From: Spirochaetaceae bacterium
GTDB taxonomy: Bacteria; Spirochaetota; Spirochaetia; SZUA-6; Fen-1364
Length of the DNA stretch: 5,998 bases
Direction: 5' to 3'
Assembly (NCBI GenBank): GCA_003154555.1
Contig: PMDT01000355.1
Span: forward strand, 1-5,998
Positions within the stretch are counted from its first letter, which is position 1, and each line of letters begins with the position of its first letter. Made by a program: the position numbers and the translations under genes. Positions 1 through 5,998 of the stretch are shown in pieces. The notes under the pieces are model-generated. The model made no database searches. It worked only from the letters and a program-made list of their open reading frames with translations, and was not told the origin of the DNA.

Positions 1-420
1 GAAGAGGATGCCGTTCAGGTGATCGAACTCGTGCTGGATCACCCGGGCAAGATACCCGTCCACCGTGAGACTGAACGGGCGGCCCTTGAGATTCCACGCC
101 TGGACGCGGACGGAGGAAGGCCGGACAACATCCGTGTAGAGGCCGGGGATGCTGAGGCAGCCCTCTTCGAAGGGCTCCTGCTCGATCGACGTTTCCAGGA
201 TGTCGGGGTTGATGAAGACCCGCGGCGAATCACCCGGCACCCGCGTGATGAAAAGACGCAGCAGATGGCCCACCTGGACGCCGGCAAGCCCCACGCCTTT
301 GCCCCTGTCCATCGCATCGAACATGTCCGAGATAAGGGCCTGGATGTCGCCATTGATGTCGGGCACCACGACCGAGTGTTTCGTGAGCATCGAATCGCCA
401 AGTCTGATAATGGGAATCAT
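1..420 (-). CDS. def: Peptide deformylase (partial, C-terminus cut by window edge)
   Basis: This metalloenzyme removes the formyl group from the N-terminal methionine of new proteins in the cytoplasm. The first 140 residues are visible, reading from the ATG at 420 (MIPIIRLGDSMLTKHS) to the window edge with no stop. All three family motifs are present: GVGLAGVQVG (residues 42-51), EEGCLSIPG (85-93) with metal ligand Cys88, and HEFDHLNGILF (130-140) with ligands His130 and His134 and catalytic Glu131. Motif 1 has Gly where Ala is usual (GLAGVQ rather than GLAAxQ). The full family length is about 165-190 residues, so some 25-50 residues lie beyond the edge. An in-frame TGA ten codons upstream limits the N-terminus, and a weak GAAGG Shine-Dalgarno sits 11 bases before the ATG. 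It follows priA after a 56-base gap that may contain its own promoter. Identification is secure. Confidence 0.96.
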   Translation of the reverse strand, partial: MIPIIRLGDSMLTKHSVVVPDINGDIQALISDMFDAMDRGKGVGLAGVQVGHLLRLFITRVPGDSPRVFINPDILETSIEQEPFEEGCLSIPGLYTDVVRPSSVRVQAWNLKGRPFSLTVDGYLARVIQHEFDHLNGILF

Positions 421-441
421 CTGCGCGCTCGCCTTCAGTCT

Positions 442-470
442 ATAGTATCAAAAACGCCCGCAAGCGCCAA
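442..470 (-). promoter_or_regulatory. Candidate sigma-70-type promoter for def
   Basis: On the minus strand a -35-like TTGGCG (470-465) lies exactly 17 bases before a -10-like TACTAT (447-442). The -10 is preceded by TG plus one base, an extended -10. Each hexamer matches consensus at four of six positions. Transcription would start near 436-434, leaving a leader of about 15 bases before the def ATG at 420. The stretch is also locally AT-rich in a GC-rich window. This is a consensus match only, and read-through from the upstream operon is the alternative source of def transcript. Confidence 0.4.
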
Positions 471-477
471 CCGGCGT
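450..477 (-). terminator. Weak terminator-like hairpin after priA
   Basis: Starting at the last base of the priA stop codon, the minus strand reads ACGCC (477-473), then 14 bases, then GGCGT (458-454), with a run of five T (454-450). The 5-bp stem could be replaced by a CGCC/GGCG hairpin with a GGTT tetraloop just inside it. The position and T-run suit a Rho-independent terminator, but the stem is short, its loop is long and the T-run is brief. It may be leaky or not a terminator at all. It overlaps the candidate def promoter. Confidence 0.3.
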
Positions 478-2423
478 CACAGGAGCGCCTGCGGGTCCAC
501 GTCGACCTCGATATGGACGCCGGCGGGCACGCGGAATGCCTCCAGCGCCGCGCTCACCCGCGCATGCGCCTCGGAGAAGCGCGTCGCGCGGACGATGCAG
601 TGGTACCGGTAGCTTCCCGAGATACGCGCCAGGGGACACTCCGCTGGGCCGAGCAGCTCGGCGACGCCGCTGACGGGCTCCTGCAGCGCGCGGGCGAGCG
701 CGGCGCACGCATCGAGTGCCTTCTGCCGATTGCGGGAACGCACGACCAGGCGGATGAGCCTGCTGAACGGCGGGAAGCCGAGCTGTCGGCGCATGTCGAG
801 CTCGGCAGCGTAGAACTCCTCCAGGCGGCCTTCACGCGCCATGAGGATCGCGGCCGCGCCGGGCCGGAAGGTCTGGATGAGAACGATGCCGTCCGGTATA
901 GAACGCCCTGCCCTCCCCGACACCTGGACCAGGAGGCTGAATGTGCGCTCCGCTGCGCGGAAATCCGGCATCTGGAAGCCGGTATCGGCGTTGACGATGC
1001 CCACCAGCTTCACGCCGGGGAAGTTCAGACCCTTGGCAACCATCTGCGTGCCGATAAGGACGTGGATTTTTCCGTCGCGGAAATCGGCCAGAGCCTCCTT
1101 CAGCACCTTCTTCTTTTTCACGGCGTCCGTGTCAATGCGGCGCGTCACCATATGCGGGAAGTGCCGGCCCAGCTCCTCCTCGATCCCTTCCGTGCCGAAT
1201 CCCGAATAGCCCACGTCGAGCGATCCGCATGTCGGGCAGACGGTGACGGGAGCGGCGGAGGATCCGCAGTAATGGCAGATCATGCGCTGGCGTTCCTTGT
1301 GATACGTCATGGCCACCGAGCAGTGGGCGCAGGTCATCTCGTACCCGCACGAGCGACAATGAAACATGTAGGAGAAACCGCGGCGGTTGAGAAAGAGGAT
1401 GGCCTGCCGTCCCTCGGCATGGACGCGGCCGATCCGGTCCAGGAGCGTGGCGGAAAGAGGCCCCTGTTCCCGGCGCATGTCGACAACCTCCACGGCGGGC
1501 ATTGCGCCGCCGCTCAGCCGGTCCGGGAGCCGGAGGCCGGTGAGGGTGCCTTCCCGCATGTGGTGCCATGCCTCCAGGGACGGCGTGGCGCTTCCCATCA
1601 GGAGTACCGCCCCCTCCTGCCCGGCCCGGTACATGGCCACCTGGCGCGCGTGATACCGGGGGGTCGTACCCGACTTGTAGGAGCCCTCATGCTCTTCGTC
1701 GATCACCACGAGCCCGAGACGGCGAAACGGCGCAAAGATCGCGCTGCGCGCGCCGATGACGATATCCACGTCGCCGTCGAGCACGCGCATCCACTCCTTC
1801 AGGCGCTGAGAGGGCGCGAGAGATGAATGCAGGATCGCCAGCCTGTTCTTGAAATGCGCGCGAAAGATGCGCACGGCCTGGTGGGTGAGAGAGATTTCCG
1901 GCACAAGGTAGATGACACCCAGGCCGCGGGACACGACCTCCCGCGCGACGTGGAGGAAAACATCGGTCTTGCCCGAGCCGGTGACGCCGAAGAGGTAATA
2001 TGACCCGGCGCCCTTCTCCAGCACTTTCGCTATCGCGTCGGTCTGCTGCGGCGCAAGCTCGTGCAGCCGCGGCTCTTCCTCCAGGGCCGTCTCCTCCTGC
2101 TGGGATTCGCGCCGCCCGGCCGGAAGCATTGCCGAAAGCGCCTCGCCGAGGGAGCACATGTACATGCGTGACATCCAGCGCGCAAGCTGGACAACCTTGT
2201 CATCGAAAATGGGCCGCTCGTCGATGACGCGCGTGATTTCGCGGATCTCGGCCACGCCGACGGGCGCTGAGTCGCGTTCGCCCACCACCATGCCCGTGAG
2301 CTTGCGCGCCCCGAAAGGCGCGGCAACTCTCTGCCCTGTCGTCGCGGATAGACCGTCCGGCAGCGCGTACGTGAAGGCCTTGCGGACGGGCAGATTGAAG
2401 GCGAGCTCGACGAACCTGCTCAT
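477..2423 (-). CDS. priA: Primosomal protein N' (PriA replication-restart helicase), short form
   Basis: PriA binds stalled forks and D-loops, unwinds DNA 3' to 5' and reloads the replisome. The protein has 648 residues. An N-terminal 3'-DNA-binding domain spans about 1-95 (FVELAFNLPVRKAFTYALPDG, PFGARKLTGMVVG). Walker A GVTGSGKT is at 146-153, DEEH at 242-245, and LMGSATPS at 275-282. Eight zinc-binding cysteines occur at 356, 359, 365, 368, 383, 386, 396 and 399, with the same spacing as I recall for E. coli PriA. Helicase motifs follow in IGTQMVAKGLNFP (457-469) and VSGRAGR (501-507). The C-terminus VDVDPQALL is typical, so the gene is complete at that end. E. coli PriA has about 732 residues. 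The shortfall lies between the DNA-binding domain and Walker A, where the winged-helix domain appears absent. The ATG at 2423 overlaps the udg stop as ATGA. An 83-codon open extension upstream in this frame only shadows udg. No strong Shine-Dalgarno is seen, which suggests translational coupling. Confidence 0.97.
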   Translation of the reverse strand: MSRFVELAFNLPVRKAFTYALPDGLSATTGQRVAAPFGARKLTGMVVGERDSAPVGVAEIREITRVIDERPIFDDKVVQLARWMSRMYMCSLGEALSAMLPAGRRESQQEETALEEEPRLHELAPQQTDAIAKVLEKGAGSYYLFGVTGSGKTDVFLHVAREVVSRGLGVIYLVPEISLTHQAVRIFRAHFKNRLAILHSSLAPSQRLKEWMRVLDGDVDIVIGARSAIFAPFRRLGLVVIDEEHEGSYKSGTTPRYHARQVAMYRAGQEGAVLLMGSATPSLEAWHHMREGTLTGLRLPDRLSGGAMPAVEVVDMRREQGPLSATLLDRIGRVHAEGRQAILFLNRRGFSYMFHCRSCGYEMTCAHCSVAMTYHKERQRMICHYCGSSAAPVTVCPTCGSLDVGYSGFGTEGIEEELGRHFPHMVTRRIDTDAVKKKKVLKEALADFRDGKIHVLIGTQMVAKGLNFPGVKLVGIVNADTGFQMPDFRAAERTFSLLVQVSGRAGRSIPDGIVLIQTFRPGAAAILMAREGRLEEFYAAELDMRRQLGFPPFSRLIRLVVRSRNRQKALDACAALARALQEPVSGVAELLGPAECPLARISGSYRYHCIVRATRFSEAHARVSAALEAFRVPAGVHIEVDVDPQALL

Positions 2424-3142
2424 TGCGCGAGCATGCCCTGGAGGCGCTTCAGGTCGTCCCAGACCGGCTTCCGCAGGGTCGCCTTGTCGCGAAGCACGGC
2501 GCTGGGGTGGTAGGTGACGATCACGGGTATGCCCTGGAAAGAATGGGTCTTGCCGCGGAGCTCCCCGAGGCTGCGCGTCGTGCCCAGGAGAGTGTGCGCG
2601 GCAATCCTGCCCAGGCAGCAGATGATACGGGGGCGCACCAGCGCGACCTGGCGCTGGAGATAGGTCAGGCACGCGGTGATCTCATCCGGATGCGGTTCCC
2701 GGTTTTGCGGCGGCCTGCATTTCACGCAGTTTGCGATGAAACATTGGTCGCGCGCGAGACCGATAGGCGGAAGCCAGGTATCCAGGTACTGGCCGGCAGC
2801 GCCGACGAAGGGGCGACCCGTGCGGTCTTCCTCCGCCCCGGGGCCCTCCCCGACGAACATGACGGCCGCATCCAGCGGACCTTCGCCGGGCACCGTGACA
2901 GTGCGGTTGACCGAAAGCCCGCACTTTGTGCAGGCCGCGACCTGCTTCGCAATTTCCTGCAATTCCGCCGCGCGCGCACCAGCGTCACTGGATGTCGCGA
3001 CTGCCGCCGTAAGTGACGCCGCGTTCGAGGGGACAGGGGTCTCGTCGACAATCACATCGGGATGAGGCCGACGGAATCCCGCCGACAGCCAGTCATCCAG
3101 CAGGTTCAGGGTCTTCCAGAGATTCTTCGCATCCCGCATCAT
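2420..3142 (-). CDS. Uracil-DNA glycosylase, family 4 (4Fe-4S)
   Basis: The enzyme cuts uracil from DNA to begin base excision repair of deaminated cytosine or misincorporated dUMP. From the ATG at 3142 it has 240 residues. The family 4 signature GEGPGAEEDRTGRPFVG is at 98-114, and the second active-site motif YHPSAVLR is at 211-218. Four cysteines suit a 4Fe-4S cluster: Cys71 and Cys74 (CTKC), Cys142 (VKCRPP) and Cys158 (ACLTYL). Residues 1-70 form an extension, with a helical start (NLWKTLNLLDDWLSAGF) and a low-complexity Ala/Ser/Thr linker, ahead of the conserved core. In-frame starts are TTG 3148, ATG 3142 and ATG 3139. GGAAAGGG at 3156-3149 sits 6 bases before ATG 3142 and 9 before ATG 3139, and abuts the TTG too closely for it to be used. 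The gene overlaps the end of truA by about 50 bases and the priA start by 4. Confidence 0.95.
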   Translation of the reverse strand: MMRDAKNLWKTLNLLDDWLSAGFRRPHPDVIVDETPVPSNAASLTAAVATSSDAGARAAELQEIAKQVAACTKCGLSVNRTVTVPGEGPLDAAVMFVGEGPGAEEDRTGRPFVGAAGQYLDTWLPPIGLARDQCFIANCVKCRPPQNREPHPDEITACLTYLQRQVALVRPRIICCLGRIAAHTLLGTTRSLGELRGKTHSFQGIPVIVTYHPSAVLRDKATLRKPVWDDLKRLQGMLAQ

Positions 3143-3881
3143 AGACAACCCTTTCCAGGAAAAGGCCGCTCGGGGACGCCGTGCCTCCCGCGTTCGACCG
3201 CTGCCCCGCCTCCATGATGACGCGCAGCTCGCGCGCCCCCAGGCCCTGTTCTTCCAGCATCAGCAGTGTGCCGATAATCGTCCGCACCATCTTCCACAGA
3301 AACGACGATGCCGCCACCGTGTAGACAAGGGTATCCCCTTCGACATGAAAAGCCGACACGTCCAGGCGCCGCACCTTGGAAAAGTTTGCGTCCCCTTCCG
3401 CGGAGAAACAGGTGAAATCGTGCTCGCCGACAAGCGCGGCGGCCATCCCGTTGAGCCGGGTGACGTCGAGGTCCCGTCTCACCCACAGGCGATAGTTCCG
3501 CAGGTGCGGCAGCAGCACCGGCCCGCGCGCGATGTAATAGCGATACACGCGCAGCCGCGCGGATTTCCGCGCATGGAACCGCGCACTCACCTCTTCACTC
3601 GACAGCACGCGCACGTCGCGGGGCAGGTAACTGTTCACCGCTTCGCGGAAACGCGCCGAGGCGATTGAATCGAGGCTGGACAGGAAGTTTGCAACCTGTC
3701 CCGTGGCATGCACGCCCGCATCCGTGCGCCCTGCGGCGACGATGCGAACGGGATGACCATGCATGCGCGAAAGGCCTTCCTGCATCACCCCCTGGACGGT
3801 CCGGCCGGTCCGCTGGAGCTGCCAGCCGAAAAAGTCGGTGCCGTCATAGGCGAGGACGAGCTTGATGTTGCGCTCCGCCAT
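3093..3881 (-). CDS. truA: tRNA pseudouridine(38-40) synthase TruA
   Basis: TruA converts uridines 38, 39 and 40 in the tRNA anticodon arm to pseudouridine. The 262-residue product has normal family length. The N-terminus carries LAYDGTDFFGWQ (10-21). The catalytic motif GRTDAGVHA is at 51-59, with nucleophile Asp54. It is followed by FHARKSARLRVYRYYI (102-117), GEHDFTCFSA (152-161), SSFLWKMVRTIIGTL (192-206) and the C-terminal SGLFLERVVYD (238-248). A short acidic tail follows (ESLEDPEP) that is not part of the core, and it is encoded mostly within the region overlapping udg. The ATG at 3881 comes 20 bases after the preceding stop, with only a weak purine-rich GGGGCGGG upstream. The assignment is secure. 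Confidence 0.97.
   Translation of the reverse strand: MAERNIKLVLAYDGTDFFGWQLQRTGRTVQGVMQEGLSRMHGHPVRIVAAGRTDAGVHATGQVANFLSSLDSIASARFREAVNSYLPRDVRVLSSEEVSARFHARKSARLRVYRYYIARGPVLLPHLRNYRLWVRRDLDVTRLNGMAAALVGEHDFTCFSAEGDANFSKVRRLDVSAFHVEGDTLVYTVAASSFLWKMVRTIIGTLLMLEEQGLGARELRVIMEAGQRSNAGGTASPSGLFLERVVYDAGCEESLEDPEPAG
3149..3156 (-). promoter_or_regulatory. Shine-Dalgarno that decides the udg start
   Basis: The minus-strand sequence GGAAAGGG lies inside the truA coding region. It stands 6 bases ahead of ATG 3142 and 9 ahead of ATG 3139, and directly touches the in-frame TTG at 3148. That spacing argues for one of the two adjacent ATG codons and against the TTG. Confidence 0.55.
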
Positions 3882-3901
3882 GAAGGTGCCCGCCCCGCGG
3901 C

Positions 3902-4789
3902 CTAGGCGGAATCCGAGGACTCGTCGTCGACCTGCGCGCCGGGTTGGAGCTTTTCGATCTCCTTCCCCATCTGCTCGTAGACCTCTTTCGCGTTGTCCAG
4001 TATTGCCGCCGGCCTGTTCTTCGACGATTTGCCCACTCCGAAGATCTTTGCCATCATGCGGCGCGCGTATTGCAGCGCTGCAATGCGCTTCTCTGCATCC
4101 GCGGTCGGGCCGTACTTGTAGTCGAGGTAGGCCGCAAGGTAGATGACCCCGTAGTAGCCATAGTTCTTGTCCAGGTCCGGACCGAAGGCAAGGGCGGCGT
4201 CGAATGCCTCCTGCGCCCCGCTCTCGCGCTCCAGGGCAAGCTCATAATAGAAGTGCGCCTTGCGATAGAAGAGCAGCGCAAGGTGGTCCCAGCTCTCGCC
4301 CTGTTCCGCCTTATCCAGGTCGGAGAGAAGCCATGCCGCGCGCAGGGAGGCGAGGCCCGCCTTGAAGGTCGGGTTGAACTTCTTGTCGTAGAAATCGTAG
4401 CACATCGTGGCGAAGAAATAGCTCGCCACGCCTTCATGCAGCGTCCGCGGCGCGGTGAAATCGAGCTGGGGAAAGATCGCATTCACGCTCTCGCGCCGGT
4501 CGTCCGTGTTCACCTCCGCCTTGCTCACGCTCGCATCCGGTACGGATGCGAAATCCTGCGGCAGCGCCGCAAAGTAGCAGACTGGGCAGACCGTGACGGC
4601 GTAGATCAGCGGGTGGATCGCGCCGAATTTCTTCGATGGCTCGTAGTTCCGGCGCAGCTCCTTCGTGAGATTTCCGGCGATCAGCCGGCCTCCGCCGGAG
4701 AGCAGGTCCTCGCGAAAGAACTTCGCCGCGCAGATCGGGCAGACCGTCTGTTTCTTTTCGAAAAATGTCACTTTCTGGACGTCGCTCAT
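3902..4789 (-). CDS. DUF2225 family protein with two CPxC zinc knuckles and TPR-like helices
   Basis: I recognise this 295-residue protein as DUF2225-like, a family of unknown function found in Firmicutes and spirochaetes. CPIC at 17-20 and CPVC at 68-71, separated by a charged stretch and IHPLIYAVTV (58-67), should form a zinc-binding module. From about residue 115 the sequence is alpha-helical and rich in aromatic and Ala residues (EGVASYFFATMCYDFYDKK, LASLRAAWLLSDLDKAEQ, LLFYRKAHFYYELALERE, YGYYGVIYLAAYLDYKYG). This resembles tetratricopeptide-type repeats, which usually bind other proteins. The C-terminus is acidic and probably disordered. I see no signal peptide or membrane helix, so it is probably cytoplasmic. 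The ATG at 4789 overlaps the acpS stop as ATGA, with AAGGGGAG (4802-4795) 5 bases ahead. A scaffold or adaptor role is a guess, and no catalytic motif is visible. Confidence 0.8.
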   Translation of the reverse strand: MSDVQKVTFFEKKQTVCPICAAKFFREDLLSGGGRLIAGNLTKELRRNYEPSKKFGAIHPLIYAVTVCPVCYFAALPQDFASVPDASVSKAEVNTDDRRESVNAIFPQLDFTAPRTLHEGVASYFFATMCYDFYDKKFNPTFKAGLASLRAAWLLSDLDKAEQGESWDHLALLFYRKAHFYYELALERESGAQEAFDAALAFGPDLDKNYGYYGVIYLAAYLDYKYGPTADAEKRIAALQYARRMMAKIFGVGKSSKNRPAAILDNAKEVYEQMGKEIEKLQPGAQVDDESSDSA

Positions 4790-5166
4790 GACCGCTCCCC
4801 TTCAATAATGACCACCGCGAGCGCATTCTCGCGTTCGTGGGACAGCGAGCAGACCAGGCGGTTGCCGCCGAAGTCCTTGAACGCGGTCTCCGCGGACCCC
4901 GTCAGCATCATGAACGGCTTGCCCGTCGAGTCGTTGAGCACGGCGATTTCGCGCAGGGCGAAATGCCGCAGGCCCGAGCCGATGGCCTTGCCGAAGGCCT
5001 CCTTGGCCGCGAAGCGCGCCGCGAGGGACAGGATCCCCACCTCGCCGCGGGGCACGGCGATGGCAAGCTCCTCCGGATGAAAGAACCGGTCGTAAAGACC
5101 CGGAATTCCCTGCCAGCGGCGGATGCGATCCACGTGCACCACGTCGATGCCCACTCCCAGTATCAT
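4786..5166 (-). CDS. acpS: Holo-[acyl-carrier-protein] synthase
   Basis: AcpS transfers the 4'-phosphopantetheine arm from coenzyme A to a serine of acyl carrier protein, switching on fatty acid synthesis. The 126-residue length is typical. Motifs are the N-terminal MILGVGIDVVHVDRI (1-15), with magnesium ligand Asp8, and LAARFAAKEAFGKAIGSG (48-65), with the second metal ligand Glu56. A RFFHPEEL element (27-34) and the C-terminal strand SLSHERENALAVVII (107-121) also fit. The ATG at 5166 has an excellent AGGAGG Shine-Dalgarno 9 bases upstream. The gene follows cdaR after 13 bases and overlaps the DUF2225 start by 4. The assignment is secure. Confidence 0.97.
   Translation of the reverse strand: MILGVGIDVVHVDRIRRWQGIPGLYDRFFHPEELAIAVPRGEVGILSLAARFAAKEAFGKAIGSGLRHFALREIAVLNDSTGKPFMMLTGSAETAFKDFGGNRLVCSLSHERENALAVVIIEGERS
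4795..4802 (-). promoter_or_regulatory. Shine-Dalgarno for the DUF2225 gene, inside the acpS 3' end
   Basis: Minus-strand AAGGGGAG lies 5 bases before the ATG at 4789 and within the last codons of acpS. With the ATGA stop/start overlap, it points to coupled translation of acpS and the DUF2225 gene. Confidence 0.5.
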
Positions 5167-5175
5167 GGCGGCACG

Positions 5176-5182
5176 CCTCCTA
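5176..5182 (-). promoter_or_regulatory. Strong Shine-Dalgarno of acpS fused with the cdaR stop codon
   Basis: Minus-strand TAGGAGG contains both the TAG stop of the cdaR-type gene (5182-5180) and a full AGGAGG (5181-5176), 9 bases before the acpS ATG. It is the best ribosome binding site in the window and places termination of one gene on the initiation signal of the next. Confidence 0.7.
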
Positions 5183-5998
5183 GTTTCCCGACGACACGAT
5201 GTCCACCACCACGTCTTTCGGCGACCAGTCGAGCACCGTGACGCTCGAGGTGGTCTCAGGATGCGGATGCAGCGTGTACTGACCCGTCCGCCTCACGCCG
5301 GCCAGATCCAGCAGAAGACGCACCTGCTCGGGTCGCACGCCGTCCACGATGAGCTGCGTGCCCTGCACCTGCACGCTGCCCGTCCCCGGGGGGGCTTTCA
5401 ACGCAAGATGAGGGGACAGGTCCACCGATTCAACCGCCACGTCGTCGAACGTCTTTTCGACGGTCGATTCCTGGATCGTCGCCTTGAAATCCGCCTGGGC
5501 GTCCCCGGCAAGGCTCACCAGGGCGCTGGGCAGCATGATCCTCACCTTGGAGGCGAAACTGCCTGTCCTCCCCGTGAGATCGATTTCCTCGGTGGGCAGC
5601 GCGGAGACCCCCTGGACACGGCTGCGGGCGCCGCGGATGACGACGGCCGAAGGGGTGACGGCGGACTGCACGAGCTCGAATCCGTAGGCGGGGGCGCCAC
5701 GGAGGTCGGGGATCAGGTTGACCCTCTTTTCCGTGAGCGGCTCGAGGGTGAATGTGATCTCCTGCGGGTCCACCCGGATCTCCAGCGGCTCCACGTTCTG
5801 GGCGGTTCCGTGGCGCGACACCTTGACCTCGGCGCGGTAGACGCCCGCGGAGTGATGGCTTTCCAGGCTCGCCTCCGCGCCGACGTCCTCCTCCAGGATC
5901 GGAAAGATGGCGTCCCCCGCGCCCCGCAGGGTGATGCGCACGGTCTTGGGAAATGCCGAGGCGACCGCAAGACCGGACGGCGTTGTCACGTCGAGCGG
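5180..5998 (-). CDS. cdaR: YbbR-domain protein, CdaR-type regulator of diadenylate cyclase (partial, N-terminus cut by window edge)
   Basis: The last 272 residues are visible. The frame stays open to the window edge, and the first visible residues (PLDVTTPSGLAVASAFPKTVRITLRG, read as two adjoining parts) match the usual beginning of a YbbR repeat. The GTG at 5989 therefore falls inside a domain and is not the start. Three YbbR-like beta-rich repeats can be traced at about visible residues 1-87, 91-178 and 181-268. Each runs from a PLDV- or NLIP-like strand through a P-x-x-V-x-(V/I)-x-G turn (SAVVIRG, 118-123) to a closing strand. In the CdaR family an N-terminal membrane helix anchors such repeats outside the membrane, where they control the cyclase CdaA and so c-di-AMP levels. 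That helix and any cdaA gene would lie beyond the window. The symbol rests on domain type and context. The gene ends 13 bases before acpS. Confidence 0.82.
   Translation of the reverse strand, partial: PLDVTTPSGLAVASAFPKTVRITLRGAGDAIFPILEEDVGAEASLESHHSAGVYRAEVKVSRHGTAQNVEPLEIRVDPQEITFTLEPLTEKRVNLIPDLRGAPAYGFELVQSAVTPSAVVIRGARSRVQGVSALPTEEIDLTGRTGSFASKVRIMLPSALVSLAGDAQADFKATIQESTVEKTFDDVAVESVDLSPHLALKAPPGTGSVQVQGTQLIVDGVRPEQVRLLLDLAGVRRTGQYTLHPHPETTSSVTVLDWSPKDVVVDIVSSGN

Noticed and set aside
19..612. Plus-strand open frame of 197 codons opposite def and the priA 3' end
   Set aside because: The minus strand encodes a clear peptide deformylase here, and the plus-strand product has no recognisable motif.
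513..1826. Plus-strand open frame of 437 codons antisense to priA
   Set aside because: It lies wholly inside priA, whose motifs are unmistakable, and its translation is rich in Arg, His, Ala and Gly without any family motif. Long antisense frames are expected opposite GC-rich genes.
2424..2672. 83-codon in-frame N-terminal extension of priA
   Set aside because: It overlaps the conserved 3' half of udg, has proline/arginine/histidine-rich shadow composition, and the PriA family N-terminus begins at MSRFVELAFNLP with its ATG at 2423.
3944..5080. Plus-strand open frame of 378 codons opposite the DUF2225 and acpS genes
   Set aside because: It crosses two genuine minus-strand genes, has no recognisable domain and shows the composition of a codon-bias shadow.
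5987..5989. GTG as the start of the YbbR/CdaR gene
   Set aside because: The frame continues upstream to the window edge, and the preceding residues Pro-Leu-Asp belong to the first strand of a YbbR repeat, so the true start lies outside the window.
1..5998. Search for a novel system: CRISPR-like repeats, tRNA or rRNA genes, insertion sequences, inverted terminal repeats, toxin-antitoxin or defence genes
   Set aside because: Nothing was seen. Almost every base is covered by conserved housekeeping genes, and the gaps are 56, 20 and 13 bases. Calling this a new system would not be supported.

Overview
The window is a GC-rich (about 60% by eye) bacterial chromosomal segment. All seven genes lie on the minus strand, so transcription runs from high to low coordinates. 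In transcription order they are: a partial cdaR/YbbR-type gene (5998-5180), acpS holo-ACP synthase (5166-4786), a DUF2225 zinc-knuckle/TPR-like protein (4789-3902), truA tRNA pseudouridine synthase (3881-3093), a family 4 iron-sulfur uracil-DNA glycosylase (3142-2420), priA primosomal helicase (2423-477), and a partial def peptide deformylase (420-1). Both edges cut a gene: cdaR lacks its N-terminus and def lacks its C-terminus.

The genes are packed tightly. There are two 4-base ATGA stop/start overlaps (acpS/DUF2225 and udg/priA), one overlap of about 50 bases (truA/udg), and gaps of only 13 and 20 bases elsewhere. The longest gap is 56 bases, between priA and def. It holds a weak terminator-like hairpin and a plausible extended -10 promoter, so def may have its own transcription start. 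The rest reads as one operon whose promoter is probably upstream of position 5998, likely ahead of a diadenylate cyclase gene (cdaA), the usual partner of cdaR. That neighbour is inferred, not seen.

The products are housekeeping functions: control of c-di-AMP synthesis at the membrane (CdaR), activation of acyl carrier protein for lipid synthesis (AcpS), tRNA modification (TruA), uracil removal from DNA (Udg4), replication restart (PriA) and N-terminal protein maturation (Def). The DUF2225 protein is the only one without an established role. The mix of YbbR, DUF2225, family 4 UDG and a short PriA fits a GC-rich member of the Spirochaetota best, but this is an inference from gene content and not proof.

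I see no mobile element, CRISPR array, RNA gene, phage gene or defence system, and nothing that looks like a new biological system. The points most worth a second look are the PriA that apparently lacks its winged-helix domain, the uncharacterised DUF2225 gene fixed in this operon, the long truA/udg overlap, and the priA-def junction.
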